DNA of 64,000 nucleotides from Klebsormidium nitens (GCA_000708835.1 DF237189.1:1-64000); one strand, 5' to 3'. Counted from the first letter of the stretch, positions 38,868 through 52,626 are shown. The notes: a model not told the origin generated them from the letters alone. Numbers and translations are program-made.

Positions 38868-40445
38868 ACATTGAGCGTAATAGGGGTGTGAATCGATTCG
38901 GATACTCAGCAAGCAGCATACAGAAGGGTCCCGTGCGCTTGCAGAATGAACCAAAGCCTTCCAGAAAGTTGCGCGGATTACTTCAAAGTGAGGGATAATG
39001 ATGATGTGCAAGTGCTAGGTTGAAGAGTGGAGGAAGGCAACAGCCATTCTCTTAGGAGTGGCCTTGGATGTGACAGCGTCCACCACGCTGTTTTGCTCCT
39101 AGCCTGAAAGCCGAACTTTAGGATGCTCTGGAGTGCCATTTTGTTGAAGTGTCTCCCTTCAAAAGATCACTTCCCTGCACACTTCAATACTGTGCAACAA
39201 GAGTACCTTGAACTTCTACACCAAATTTCAAAAGGTCCTTGACTATGCAGTCTTTTCTGCCACGCTGATGAGATGCAGTTGGTCATAGATCGACAGACGT
39301 ATCAGATTTGCAGTCAAGCAACAGGTGAGTCCATTATTTTGGCAGGTTCGTCCAGAAGCCAAGGAAAGCAAAGTTCTCTGCTTCAGGATGCAAATCTGCC
39401 AATCTGTTGAGACCAAAATGCAACAAACAGGAAGTCGTTCTCGTAAGTACTTCTTGTCGTGATAACATGTCTTCAAGTATTCATATTGCCACTACACTGT
39501 CTCCGTTACAATCAAAGTACCTGAAATGCAGTGTTTGCCTGAAGATCTCGATGCGGATGACTGGTGCATTCGTGCCGCTCGTCGAACGCCCTTGGCTGAT
39601 GCGCGCCAAAGCTGCCGTAAAGGCTGCATCTCTGTAAGGAGGTCGCTGCCATCATCTTTAAGAATGCCTCCCTCGACCCTGCTCTCTAGCTAGAGCTAAT
39701 TCTGAAAAGATGGAAGCCGCTTCTGACCTTCAGCAAAGGTAGTAGGCAAGTAAACGCCGCGTCAAAGGACAAATGCACCACGCCGCAGCCTGTTGTAGAG
39801 AATAATTGGACGTTTCTGGCCTGTAGCCTGCCGCTTTTCTCAACTTTCAGAACAGCACCGACAACTTGAAGTTGAAGTTCTCGGAAGCACACAAACGAGG
39901 AGATGAGTTCTGCCAATGGTGCCAATGCAGGCACAGCTGTGCTCTATTCTGCCCAATTCCAACTCTTTCGCGCCAAATTCCAAGAGGATGAGGAACCCGA
40001 TCGGTAGGCGTTTACCGTGCACTTTACTGGCAATCGCTGGGGGTATTGTTCTCCATGGTATGCACCCGGTAGATGTTTCACCAGGTCCTCTCTTTGAGTT
40101 GACGTCAGCAGCTGCCAGGTGTCAGGATTGTATTGGACGATAGCGCCAGCAGGGCGGTCTGATCAGTTCGTACTCATCCTATGATCTAGGTATCTGCGTT
40201 GCTGTGGCCTATTCCCTGCTTTGCTCAGATCTTGCTCCCCGTGTTCAAAGTTAATCTCTCGAAATCGATTGCTGGACGCTGAGCGCAGCGTATGTGTGGG
40301 TGTCTCCGCCCTTGAACACTTTTGTGTATGCGCACCGGGTATTTGTGTGCGCTGTTTATACCACCACCAGCTTGATCGTCAAACAGCGTCCGCTAATCAG
40401 ACTTTGGCGTAGCTGCCCAAGTGTCAGTACCAGGGTGGAGGTACG
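38868..40445. other. Divergent intergenic region between FTSZ1 and SAD2
   Basis: 1.6 kb containing the promoters and 5' leaders of two divergent genes. A short ATG frame at about 39904-40009 (35 codons) and another at about 39529-39693 are visible but show no family I can defend. They may be upstream ORFs or chance. Confidence 0.4.
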
Positions 40446-43400
40446 ATGGACATTGCAGAGCTGCATGGCATCCTGCAGCTGTGCCTGAGTGGTGATTTGG
40501 CGCAGCGGAAAGCGGGCGAAGAGCGCCTCAAGGAGGTGAGATGTCTGTTCTTCCGTGTCCACTTGCCAGCTAGTGCGTCGTGTTGCTAGTGTCATATGAT
40601 GGACTTTGTACGTCAAAGGGCGTCAGGTCTTGGATTCTTCACCGCCTTTACTTGGAGTAACAGGCTTCAGGAGTACCGCTTTTGTTTTCTGCTTGACAGA
40701 AGTTTTAGGGTTCCATTGAGAGGCGCTGATAATGGTTCTTCAGATGGGCCCACATCGTTACCAAGATGCAAGCACCAGACCTCACCTGTATATTTGGGCA
40801 AGGGAACCTAGATCTCATGTTTATCGCCCGGGAGGGTCCAGTCAAAGCTGCCTACTCATTGACTTCCTCGAGCACATATTCAATGAGTCCATGGCGCCAG
40901 CAATCCATGCCCATACGTGCAATGCTGGGTCTCACAACTTGCTGGAACAACAGCATTTCAAGACAGTGACCCTGTCTTTATGATCTTGTTTTTGTTTCAG
41001 GGCCCCTGATTGGCGTGTCTCAAGGATTATGTTTTTGTCTCTGGACTTATGTCTTGGTCAACAGTCCTAATGCAGCCTATTTCTTCCGTTTGCAGTTCCA
41101 GTATGGCCCTGGCCACCTGGTCCTCCTGCTGCAGACGATTGTTCAGGAGTCTGTCGACCTCGCGATCCGCCAGGTGGCGTCGATCCATTTCAAGAACCTT
41201 GTGGGCAAAGAGTGGGAGGTCGATGATGGTAGGTGGTGCTTATATTCAAAAGTGCACCCATGACCCCACGTTGTCAGTTAAAAAGCGCGTTTTGATATGA
41301 TTCAAGTGGGCGCATGCACAGTGGCCCTCCTCCAGTCTGCACTAATCATCGATGAGAATCTTGCCATTGCACTCCTATGGCAAAGAAGTAGATCTCACCG
41401 GTTGGCTTTCTTGAAGCATGTTGCGGTGGCGCCCCGACCTTTTTCATTGGTCTGGTCTGACATGGCACGTGCGTTGTGGCTGCAGGCGAGCAGGAAAAGT
41501 TCTCGGAGCAGGATAAGAAGATTGTGCGGGACAACCTGCTGGAGGCGATCATTCAGGCGCCGCACATCATCAGGTACGCCAGCGGTGTGGCACGATAGGA
41601 GATTGAAGCCGTGTCAAACTTGTGGACTTGGCGATCCTGACCTGATTGACGAGATTGAGAACGGGTAGCTCGCGGAAGTAGCACGGTTGTGCAATAGGCT
41701 TCACAGGGGTAGCACAGTTGTGCGAACAGGTTCCAGGTCAAGTGGCGAAGCGGTCGCTGAAGGGGCATCTCTTGTAAGTCCGCTTCGCTGCTGGAGCACA
41801 GCGCAAGTAGATTTGGCTTGGTGAGGGATGAAATGAGCTCTGTGCGAGGAAATGTTGCCAGGCGTGTGGCACCCGTAGGCAAGCTGTTAGCCAGGTCGAG
41901 TGGGGGCAACTGGAAAGGGGAATGCAATGATGCAAGGGCAGGCTGCCTATTGCACAGGCTGCGCATTGCAGGGAATGCTGTTCGGTACGATGCAAACCGT
42001 GTGACCCCAGACACTTGCACCCTTAAAAGCCCACCCTGAAATCAAATACCTGATTTTTCGTTGAGTTCTGACTTCACTAAGATAGACCCACTCATTTAGC
42101 AAGACTAGCATCATTGCACATCGCAGGGCCGAGGCGCTGACTGCATTCCAGTCCAGAGGGGCGAGAAGCGCCACCAAAGCACCACCTCAGCAGATTGAAA
42201 AATTCGTCCTTGCTTGTATCCTCCTTTTTTGTGAGCCCCACACACCAATAATAAGAAACATAGGGGGATAAGCACACACACAAAAAGGGAACAAAAAAAG
42301 GAGAATACTGAGTGTACTTGGCCTCACCCAAGGGGATTGGTTTGACAGGTTGCCTCCGCAACGGTGACGATTGTCGGCGACCTCCTTGCAGGACGCAGCT
42401 GGGCGAGTGTATGAAGAGCATTGTGCACGCGGACTACCCGCAGCGTTGGCCGCAGCTGGTGCCCCTTTTGGATAGCAACATGAAGGCAGGCGCGGCACAC
42501 CCGCAGCGCCTCTACGGGGCCCTCTACACGCTGCGCATCCTGGCCCGCAAATACGAGTAGGTCACATCTCTTGACTTGTCATCTGTTAGTTTCAATTTTG
42601 TTCGCTGTGATGCTTGTGATCTTACTTCCATGGTCATTATAATGTCTTTCTAGGCCTCCAAGCACTGCCACAGCGTCCCAGTTGGCTCACAGATTGTCCA
42701 TGCCGATTATTTGTTGTTCGTTTGCTGAGGCATATGTTTGCGTTTTCTTGCCTCACTTATTTGCCTCACAGAGTACAATGATCAAGGTGGCTGTCGTCGG
42801 TGTTATAGGCTTTATGGTCCTGGATCTGAGGAATTCGAGGAGTTGAGTTTTAAGCATTGGTTCGCAATGGTGTTGACTTCAACCGGACACGTCAGGACGG
42901 ATTGGAACGCTTTGGGGGCATGTAGACCCGGTTCTGCAATCCGTACTTCTTGCTGGTTGTGCAGGTACGGACGAGCGAGCGCGATTGAGAATAAACGACG
43001 CCCCTCGGTCTGCCATTCATCTGTGTTCAACGTACACTTCTTGAAATACAAGCGAGGTAACCGAAATGGCAGTATTGTCGAAACCAAGAACGTATCTTCG
43101 GGGTGTGCAGGTTCCGGGACGAGGACGAGCGCGCGCCGCTGGTGGCGGTTGTTGCGGAGGTGTTCCCGTACCTGCTGTCCATCTTCCAGGGCCTCCTCGC
43201 GGTGCCGTCCCCCCCCATCGAGGTCGCCGAGCTGCTCAAGCTGCTCTGCAAGATCTTCTGGTCCACGAACTATGTGAGCGTCACGATCCCTTTCTGCTCG
43301 AAAACCTGTTGACCCGCTTTGGAGAGGTTTCGGCATCGCGTTTCCAAACTTGCAGTCCGTCACATAATACCGGTCATCTCATATCGCAAGTGGTCGGAGT

Positions 43401-46400
43401 CCTTGCCTTCGTGTTCTCGCCTTCGCTTGAGCTGACTTGAGTCTGAAGCAGAGGTGCAGAAACACGTCGGCTCGAGATTTGGTGACATATTTTCTTTTTA
43501 CGCAGCATATGTCTTTGTTGATCTTTTGTTGTCTCTCTTGTCCGAGCAGTGAATTGCAGAGCGCCCCATAAAAGCTGCATTGTGAGTTCGCCATGAGCCT
43601 TGCAGAAGAGAAGGGCGCCAAACCGTTTGGACCGTTGGGCAGTCAGAGTGACACCCCATGATCATCTGCTATAATCAGCGGTCCTACATGAGGGAGACTT
43701 CCTTAATCAGCGTGTTTGCCAAATGTTTCAAGGTTGTCAGAAGTTCTGCTGGTTCTCGTATTTCGAACTCAAATCGCAGCATTCGAGTGAGCACGACATG
43801 CATTCGAGTGAGCACGACATGCAGAAGATGCTTCGGTCGAGATGAGGTTTTCACGTTGTAAAAAAAACGTGGGACTGTCCACGAGCAGAGACACGAGTCC
43901 TTAGGGGTGGCTTGTAAAGTTGCTGAAGAAAAAGCGTTCCTTGGAACCTTTAATGTCGTCTTTTCATCTCTATCGAAAAAGCCACTGGTTGTCCCACCCC
44001 TCACCTCTTCCAGTCCTAAGCGACACGTGGGCCCCACCTCACACTTTATCCCTCCATTTCTACCCGCCCAGCTGGAGATCGCTCAGCCGCTGCTCGACAC
44101 GCCAACGTTCACGGCGTGGATGACGTGCTTCCACAGCCTGATCGAGCGGCCGGTGCCGCTGGAGGGCCAGCCGACGGACCCGGACGTGCGCAAGAACTGG
44201 CCGTGGTGGAAGGTCAGGAAGTGGGCGCTGCACATCGTCAACCGCCTCTTCAGCAGGTGCGACTTTTCCTCACTTTGATTTCCAGAGCTTCTTCACCAAG
44301 ATTTTCGTCCGCCTGTTTGGAAGAACAATTGTTGTCTGCGTTTATCTCGAAACAATCACTTCAGTGTCTCGACCTTCCAGTTTCTGCGGTTTCTGGAGGC
44401 TGGGGACGTGTCGTCGTAGCTGATAAGTGAGCAGGGGATCGTGATTTAGCACACTGCGCATCGCTCTCGCCCTACATTTGGGTCTCGGCGTGCAAGCAAG
44501 CACGACAAGTGGGAATCAGTAAATGCTTCGTCACGTTGTCAGCACTCTATCGGCATGTAGCGACCACGTTGGACCGTGCCGCTAAAGGTGCGATGGCAAG
44601 ATCTCATGAACTGTGGTCTTTTGAGGCTTTTCAACGTGGGTTACGGAACATACTATAGAACGTCTGGCTCCCTTTGGTCGGCGGCAGAGTCCTGGAAAAA
44701 GAGCTTCCTTGTCGTTCTGTAAGACAAGGACGGGGCTGATAGTGCCCTGTGACATGGCCACTGCTGCGACCAGTTGAGGCCAGTCAGGCTTTTCCAAAAT
44801 TGATATAGGATCTCCAAAGTCAATTCATCTTCACTTCGGTTCTGAACGGTCGGTTACTCTCAGGAGTTGGTTTCACTGAGCAGTTCGTGTCACTAAGATA
44901 AGAATTTCTCTTCCAGGTTCGGCGACCCCAAGTACGTGAAGGAGAGCCAGGTCCAGTTTGCGCGCAACTTCTCGCGCCACTGCGCCACCAAGTTCCTCCA
45001 CTCCTACCTCAACGTCCTCGCCATCGTGCGCGAGGGCGGTTATCTCCCTGACCGCGTGGTTAACCTAGCGCTCTCTTACTTAACCACGGCGATCCCCAAG
45101 AAGGAGCCGTACCAGGCGATGAAAGCGCACATGGACGTGATCCTGTTTCAGATTATCTTCCCGCTGATGTGCTTCAGTCAGCAAGACGAGGAGCTCTGGC
45201 AGGAGGACCCGCACGAGTACGTCAGGAAAGGATACGGTGAGGCATTGCTCCTTAGTTGAATAATCAAGCCGCTGAGAATATCACTTCTGTTCAAGAGGAA
45301 CCAGATTCTTGGGTTTTAACATGAAAGAACGTTCAGTTCTCGTATGATGAGCCTTTCGAGTGAGGAAAGGATGTTCAAGCATACATTCGGAAGGGTGCGG
45401 TGAACTTGCGTAAAATAGTAAGAAATGGTCTGGGCTTGCCTAACTTGCTAGCATCTTTGATCCTGAACGGCGGTGAACCTCTTCTTCGTTGATATCTTCC
45501 GACGACAGATGGGCGGGGCTAATTTTCCTACTTTTGAAAATGTGGGCTCCTATTCAGTTATCGACATTTCTCTGCGGAGTGTTGATTGCTATTGTTTGTA
45601 TACAAGAAAAGCTTTACGCATTCTAGCTGGTCAACGAAGTGCTCTGTTCGTGCAGACATCATCGAGGACATGTACAGCCCCCGTACGGCGGCCATCAACT
45701 TCGTGACGGAGCTCGTCCGAAAACGAGGCGCCGACAATCTGCCCAAGTTTATCACCTTCATCGTCAACATCTTCACCAGGTAACTTGGCGTGCTAGTTCC
45801 TTTTTCCTCTACAATGCATTGCTTCGGTCGAGGTGTTTCTGCACCTACATCGACGAGGACTCCAGGAATCGGAAGCCTTTCAAGTCTGATTGTTTGGGCA
45901 TTCTGTAAGAAGATATGCGGACGGAGGTTTAAACTGAATCGATGTCGAGCTGTGGGCGATATCAATCTGTCCGCACAGTCTCACATTCTTATGGATCCAA
46001 GCTTTCTGCAGATTCTGGTTACCTGCTACACGTCCGAACATTCTGCGATCTGAATCGGTTTGAGCTGAAAGGTCTTGTTTCAAGTCGACCACGTTTTGCA
46101 ATTCGTTTGCGCATTCGTTTCACAGTGTAAATCACCAAAGGTGAAGACAAATAAACCCATACATTTCTCCCCCCGCCTCCTCAGGTACACGGAGGCCCCC
46201 CCGGAGCAGAAGCCGTTCCGCGAGAAGGACGGCGCGCTGTTGGCGATTGGCGCGCTGGCGGATCGGCTGAAGCAGCAGGAGCCGTACAAGAGCGCGCTGG
46301 AGCAGATGCTGCTGGAACACGTCCTGCCAGACTTTCAAAATAGTCACGGCCACCTTCGGGCCAAGGTGAGAATAGGGTCCGGACAAGTCTTTTGAGCATT

Positions 46401-49400
46401 CTCTCTTGCAATACGAACTTCCCTTCGGAAAACTGCATGGCAGAGAAGGTTCGGGGGCTTCCCATGACCTATGAAGCAGCCGGCCAAGAGCTTTCTGAGG
46501 TCTCGTTCGTCGTTTTGACAAGTGCCAGTCAAGGTAGGAACCGGTTCTAGGAATTTTGGAAGCGAAACGGCGGCTTGGATTCCAGGGTTTTGAATGCAAG
46601 TGCTTCGAGCTCTGGAGTAAGCTTTCAATCTTTTGAGCACATCTTGACTGCTGCTGCCAGGCTCTCGACTCCTCGATCGTGCGGGCTTTTGATAAGTAGA
46701 AGCTTAGCGCTGATGTGGGGCTTTCAGGCAAGGGCATTAGGGATGTTGGCACCCGGCGCTGCCGCTGGCAGGACATCATCATACACATAGAGAAGCTCCA
46801 GGCTCTCAGCACCGGGGGCCGTTTGTCATTCTGGGGAAATGTCGAAGCTGGTCCTTTTTCATCATTCGGCCGCTCTTGCGAAAGGTAACCCTAGCCATCT
46901 CCTTAAGTGCACCGCTGACGTCACCTTACTCTTTGTATCCGCCTTTCAGGCGGCGTGGGTTGCGGGCCAGTATGCGGACACCGAGTACAAGAACCTACAA
47001 AGCTCATCCGCACATCGGACCAATTTTGCGAGCGCAATGTCAGTAGTCGCTGACGTCACCCTGCTTTCTTTCCTATCCAGGCGGCGTGGGTGGCGGGGCA
47101 ATATGCGGACATCGACTACAAGAACGTGCAAAACTTCAACGCGCAGCTGCAATGCATTGTCAACTGCTTGCGAGACCCGGACCTGCCCGTGCGCGTCGAC
47201 GCTGTCGTTTCGCTCAGGAGCTTCGTGGAGGCCATTGAAGGTCAGACTTCGTTCCTTGAATGTTTTTCGAACACCAGGTTGTAGACGCTCTTCAGGACGC
47301 TGCTCGAGAGTTTTGCTGTTGAATAATGCCGTCCTTATCATCTCCTACCTTGCCTCAGGGAGGCTTTACGGGGACCTCTTGGATGTCGATTTCTTTTGCT
47401 TCATTGTCGTTTTGGAGAATCGGAAGAATGCTTCACGACCAGCGTCGCTGCGAATCTCGGGTTTCTGTTGTTTGGAGAGTCTTCCCTCAATCTTTCGAAG
47501 AGTCTTACCTCGATATCTTGCCAAGATGACGAGAGTTTGCAGCGGTTCTTGCGCAGCGAGGATTTCGGCTTCTCGTATTCCGTACCGCTTTCATGTGCCT
47601 TCTTTTCTGTACTCAATCCTTACAAAGTACACAGACAAGCCGTTCGCTGAATTGCAGCCCACTTCATTGACTCCGTTGGCTCGCTTTTGCAGATCTCAAC
47701 CTGCTGCGGCCTATCTTGCCGCAACTGTTGGACGAGTTCTTCAAGCTCATGAACGAGGTCGAGAACGAGGACCTCGTGTTCACGCTGGAGACGATCGTCG
47801 ACAAGTTCGGGGAGGAGATGGCGCCCTTTGCGCTTGGCCTCGTGCAAAACCTGGTGAGGCGTCCAGCCCAAAGTACAAATCTTTTAAGCAAGCTGCTGTT
47901 TGGATCGAGAGTTTTGTGGTCAGTTGCTGATGCAGAAGTGTAAAAAATTAGTTGGTTCCAGAATCGGCAGGGTGCCCGGATGGTGCTGCGAGGACGCTAT
48001 TGACGCCTCAAGACTTGCCAACATGGAGGAACATGAACGAATTCTTCAAAACTCAGTAATGTCCCTACGGTTGACCCAGACAAAAAGTTCCGACGGCCTC
48101 CTTCAGCGTAGGCCCTATTCCATCCTTCGATGGCGTGTGTGACTAAACCTATAACGCAAAACGTCAGATGGCACCTACAAACTTTCTGGATTTGTCGACT
48201 ACGTATGATCTTATTCTACCAGCTTGGACTGTTAGCTGCGAGTGATTCCTTTCCTCGTCGACCTCCTTGTTTTTCCCCTCGTGTCCCTCCTCTTGTTACT
48301 CCAGCGTCACACCCAGAGACGACTTTTCTTTGCAGGCCGCCGCGTTTTGGAAGTTCGTGAAGGCTGACGAGGACAACGAGGAGGAGGACATGGGCGCGCT
48401 CGCGGCGGTGGGGTGCCTGCGCGCGATCAGCACCATCCTGGAGTCCATCAGCAGCCTGCCGCACCTCTACCCGCAGCTGGAGCCAATTCTGCTGCCCATC
48501 CTCAAACAAATGCTCACCTCCGACGGACAAGGTACGTAGCGGCCGGAGCATATGTCTCTTTCCATTTTGTCTCTTTTCCAAAACTGCTACCTTACAAGTA
48601 CTGCTTGGTATTCGGGTTGCGTTGGCATCGAGGGTTTGTTTTGAACAGATGCTCGCATTTGATGGATAGGGTGCGTATGGCGAAAAGGCGAGCGATGCCC
48701 CAATTTCGAGTTGTTTTCCTGTTTGAAGACTTGTCTTTTCGTCTTTTCGTCTGTTTGGCCGGAAAACTTGTCGTTGCTGAAGAGATGCCTGGACTTAAGG
48801 TACTGAGGGTAAGTCAGTGGTTGGGGGACCGGAAAACTTCGGATGTCTCCTCAATACAGGTCCAACGAACCGTCGAAAATTGAAAGTGCCGGAACGTTTG
48901 GATCTTCCCAACTACTTCCCGAGATCATTCGCGCAATCATCACGAACGTTTCAGGATAAAAAGCTACCACTGACTCCCTCGTCAACATAAACCAAGCCCC
49001 TTCGAAATTGTCTCAAACGGTTTCTCTGTTGTTCGCAGACGTATACGAAGAGATCATGGAGATTCTGTCCTACGTCACCTACTTCTCCCCGTCCATCTCC
49101 CCCCAAATCTGGGCCCTCTGGCCGCTGCTCATCGAGTCGTTGCGCGAGTGGGCGGTGGACTACTTCGAAAACATGCTGGTGCCGCTCGACAACTTCATCT
49201 CGCGCGGTACCGACCACTTCCTGACAGCGGAGGAGAACTACCCGAAAAGCGTGTACGACCTCGTAGAAGAGGTGCGCTGAAGTTTCTGATCTTCTTTGTG
49301 ACATCCAAAAGCTGTGCCGGTGCAATCCTACCGCTTTGAAAATCGCACGGTTTCAGCCTACTTGCTTTTGAAACTATCTTGTTTGGGTGCTGTTAAGATG

Positions 49401-51960
49401 TATGTATCATTGATAGAGTCTTCAGACTTGTAAATGGAGTCCGTTTCAGGAGTGATTTCGCATGTGGCCTTCTTTTCTGATCTGACCCTTTCCTCAATTC
49501 CATTGTTCCATGTCAAATCAATCAAAGTCACTCAAAACAACTTGCAATCTCAAAAGTGCCCGTTTTCTATCAAAGTAGACGTTCCGATTCATCTGGCCGT
49601 ATGTGCGCTTAGAACACAGTTGGTTGAAAGCTTATACCAGACGGAAACCAGGTCTGTGCAGAAAGTGATTCTGCTCGGAACGACTCTTTTCATCTCTGAA
49701 GCTGGCAATCCATTCTCCGCAGATGCTGAACAACAAGGACCTGCGGGAGCCCGATCTAGTTGCCGCGCCCAAGCTGTTCGAGAGCGTGTTGCAAAACTGC
49801 CGGGGCCGCGTCGACGCCTGGGTCGAACAGTACGTAAAGCTTGCGCTCACGCGATACAAGACAGCGACCAACAACTATCTGAAAACGTTGCTGATCAGCG
49901 TGGCGGCCAATGCGCTGTACTACAACCCGGTGCTGTGTTTGCAAGCGCTCGAGCGGCTGGGCGCGACGGGGGAGTTCTTTAGAACCTGGTTCGCGATGCT
50001 GTACGAGGCGGGCAAGAAGAAGGACTCATTTCTGCACTTTAGGAGGTGAGGCCACGCACTTTTCCTTTCTTTCCCTTTTGGGGATGCACGTGGGAAACAG
50101 TGTTGTCTCTCCAACTGCCAAATAAAAAAATCCGGAACAGTTCAAGCCGTACATTTAGGGAGTTGCCACCCTAATAGATTCATTAGATTCGATTGAAGAT
50201 GTTCTGCGTGAATGTTCGTATTGTGCGCTTAGATCCTCGGGTGTGACGCCCTGTAGAAAGTGGTCTTCGATTTTGCATCCGAGGGTCTCCTTTTGCTCCT
50301 TTAGTATCCTTTTTTGAGTAGGTGTCGTGCTAGGTTGAAGCTCGATAATCCGGCCTGGACTTGGCAAAGACGAGCTATCAGAACAACAGACACAAGAAGT
50401 CGCTGTTTGCGAACAAGTCTCTATTTGCTAACCAGCCAGTCTTGCCCTTGCAGGGAGCACGACAAAAAGGTAGCGGCCTTAGGCCTGACCTCCCTGCTGC
50501 TAGTGCCGGAGAACCTGTTGCCAGCGGACCTCCAACCCGGCATGGGCCAGGTCGTCAAAGGCCTGCTGCGAGTACTCGCAGCGTACAAGGAGCAACGAGA
50601 CGGTGAGGCTGCAGGGTGACGCTGTTAGGGTTTAGGATTGTAGCTTTAGAGGCTAGGTTTCGTTCATATTGTAATGCTTTGTGGGTTTGGTGATGTCAAA
50701 ACCTAGTGGTGTTGACCTCTGGATTTTCGAAAGTTCGGGCAACGAGTTTATGATGGTCAAAGCGTTCCGGGTGAAAGTGATACCGTGGACGAGGTGGGCA
50801 CCGGGCTGAAAGGATTGTATGCGACAGTTTTCGAAGCGCCCCCAAGAAGCAACTACAGGACTGTGAAAAGGGCCAGCGCACCAAGTTCGTGGGAGCGGTT
50901 CATGCCTCGACCCCGCGCAAAGAGATTGAGTGGCCCCTCGAACCCGGCGGACCTTTTTTTTTGGTGCCATGCCCAGACTCCTGCTCAAGCTGACTCGAAT
51001 CACTCGTTATGATGCAGAGAACATCAAGGCTGCGGAAGAGGCTGAGGATGACGTGGACGATGACGACAGCGAGGGCTTCGAGGCGGAGGAACTAGGGGAG
51101 GGAGGCGAGGACGGCGCGGAAATTGCGCCTGTCTCGTTGTCTGACATGCCATCCCGGGTGAGCGCAAGAATCTGCCCCTGACTGGACCGCTTATTACTCA
51201 AACCTGTTTTAGCAGTAGTCTGGTTTGATTTCTTGAGTATTGACCAGCATTAATTTATTTTCACCCTTTCACCTGCTTCTGAGAAGCCGCTAGTTGGTTG
51301 TCAACCAATCCTTGACCGAGTTCTTAACCGACTTCTGACCTCTCGCAGCAACGAAAGTTCTTCCGCGATTCGGACGATGAGGAGGATTCGGACGACGACG
51401 ATTGGCTGGACGAGGACGAGGAGTACGTGTCGCCCATCGACGACGTCGATGCGTTCATCTTCTTTGCGGACGCCATGAAAAGTAAGTTTAAGGGCAGATT
51501 GGAACGGCCTTTTGGTCAAACTTTAGGGCCCATTCTTGTGGCACTGTTGCCTTGACAAGAGATTGCAACAGTATCTGGTGACCATTGTAATTTTGCGGAA
51601 CTGATTGGAGGGAAACAGCTGATAGTGGCTTTTCTGAATCGTGAGGGGATGCGGAGATCAGGCATCAAGGGCGCAAGACAAAGTTTCCGGGCTACCTTCG
51701 TCAATCTATAAAAGGGGGCTTGCGCTGTATCCGCTTCAAAGCTTGCTGACTCATGTCTTCTTCTCCCGTCTTCAGATCTGTCCTCGAGCAATCCCCAACG
51801 ATTCCAGCAGCTCACGGGTGCCCTAGACTTTACGGACCAAGCCAAAGCCCACGGCCTGGCACAATACGCGGACGTCCGGCGGCAAGAGTTTGCGAAAGAG
51901 CAGGAAGAGAAAGCGAAGGACGAGGAAGAGCGACGGCAAAAAGCACAAGCGGCCCGATAG
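40446..51960 (+). CDS. SAD2: Importin-7/8-type nuclear import receptor (SAD2/EMA1), 18 exons
   Basis: Importin-beta family receptor that carries cargo through nuclear pores and releases it on RanGTP. The Arabidopsis homologue SAD2/EMA1 affects ABA response and microRNA activity. Exons: 40446-40535, 41096-41228, 41486-41573, 42392-42556, 43111-43273, 44072-44256, 44917-45236, 45656-45779, 46185-46365, 47081-47240, 47693-47853, 48336-48531, 49039-49271, 49723-50045, 50454-50602, 51018-51157, 51349-51481 and 51776-51960. Phases agree at all 17 joins and the total of 3129 nt gives 1042 residues (SAD2 about 1040). The N-terminal importin-beta domain is in exons 1-4 ([16 protein letters not shown]). 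HEAT-repeat blocks match the family strongly ([50 protein letters not shown]). Acidic stretches in exons 16-17 ([17 protein letters not shown]) are typical of importin 7/8. The C-terminus is a charged Glu/Arg/Lys helix. Confidence 0.97.
42957..42995 (+). repeat. Decayed copy of the SAD2 exon 5 border in intron 4
   Basis: The stretch TTGTGCAGGTACGGACGAGC, continuing GAGCGCG, resembles the true border at about 43102-43135 (TGTGCAGGTTCCGGGACGAG, then GACGAGCGCGCG), with a few gaps. It lies about 145 bp upstream in the same orientation. Confidence 0.5.
43780..43821. repeat. Two tandem copies of a 21-bp unit
   Basis: A 21-bp unit beginning CATTCGAGTGAGCACG is repeated exactly twice in the intron before SAD2 exon 6. 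No function is evident. Confidence 0.8.
46911..47136 (+). repeat. Tandem duplication of the SAD2 exon 10 border (intron end plus exon start)
   Basis: Copy A (about 46911-47004) and copy B (about 47046-47136) share GCTGACGTCACC, a pyrimidine tract, CAG, and then exon sequence reading [14 protein letters not shown] in A and [15 protein letters not shown] in B. B is the true exon, continuing into conserved sequence and a donor. A decays after about 55 nt of exon and has no donor. The acceptors are 131 bp apart, so use of A would shift the frame. Confidence 0.85.
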
Positions 51961-52626
51961 TAGCTCGCGTGCCTCTTCTAGGTTAAGCATTAATGGGGGG
52001 ATACTAGGTTCATATTGTTTCTTCAGGCGTCAGTCATCGGGAGCCCCGATTATAGAGCTCGCTGGTCGAGTCCGATTCTTAACCAATACGAGGTGAGGGA
52101 CAGACATTGCGGTCAGAGTTATAAGCCTGATTAGCCATGTTGAGATCATTGGCAGACATTGCCGCTCCTTCGGAGGGATACGTATCAAAGGTCGTTGATT
52201 TTAGGTCGTATATCATGTGTCAGCTCTGATCAGATCCTGCAGAGATTGGGTTCGTTCTCACACTACAATAGTGACTACTGATTGCAATGTCGTTGCATAC
52301 TAATCTCAGTTAGTCACGTTTCTACCGGTCGTGTTCGTCAAAGTATGATAGTGGCATGCTAGCCCACAGTATGTGTGCCAAACGCCTGCATGGTTGCGGC
52401 CCGCATGGACCACAATGAAGACCATGCTAATAACAACATCTAGGCATCCGAACGGTCAGTGTAAGTCGTCGCAATGTCGTGCGCATTCGATCATGCATGC
52501 AATAGCTCATGCATGCCAGAAGCTAGTGCACACATCATGAGCTGAGCGCGCGTGCACCTGGCTCCACAAGCTACCTAGGGTGGGTACCGGCCGAGTCGAT
52601 TTCGACTCGGTTTGCGACAATATTGT

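Noticed and set aside
39529-39693. Short frame with a faint thiolase-like start (DADDWCIRAARRTPLADA)
   Set aside because: The similarity covers only a few residues, has no active-site cysteine and no continuation in neighbouring frames. Likely chance.
46839-47930. 363-residue open frame on the + strand
   Set aside because: It runs through SAD2 exons 10-11 and their introns in the wrong frame. The conserved importin sequence is in another frame and joins by proper splice sites.
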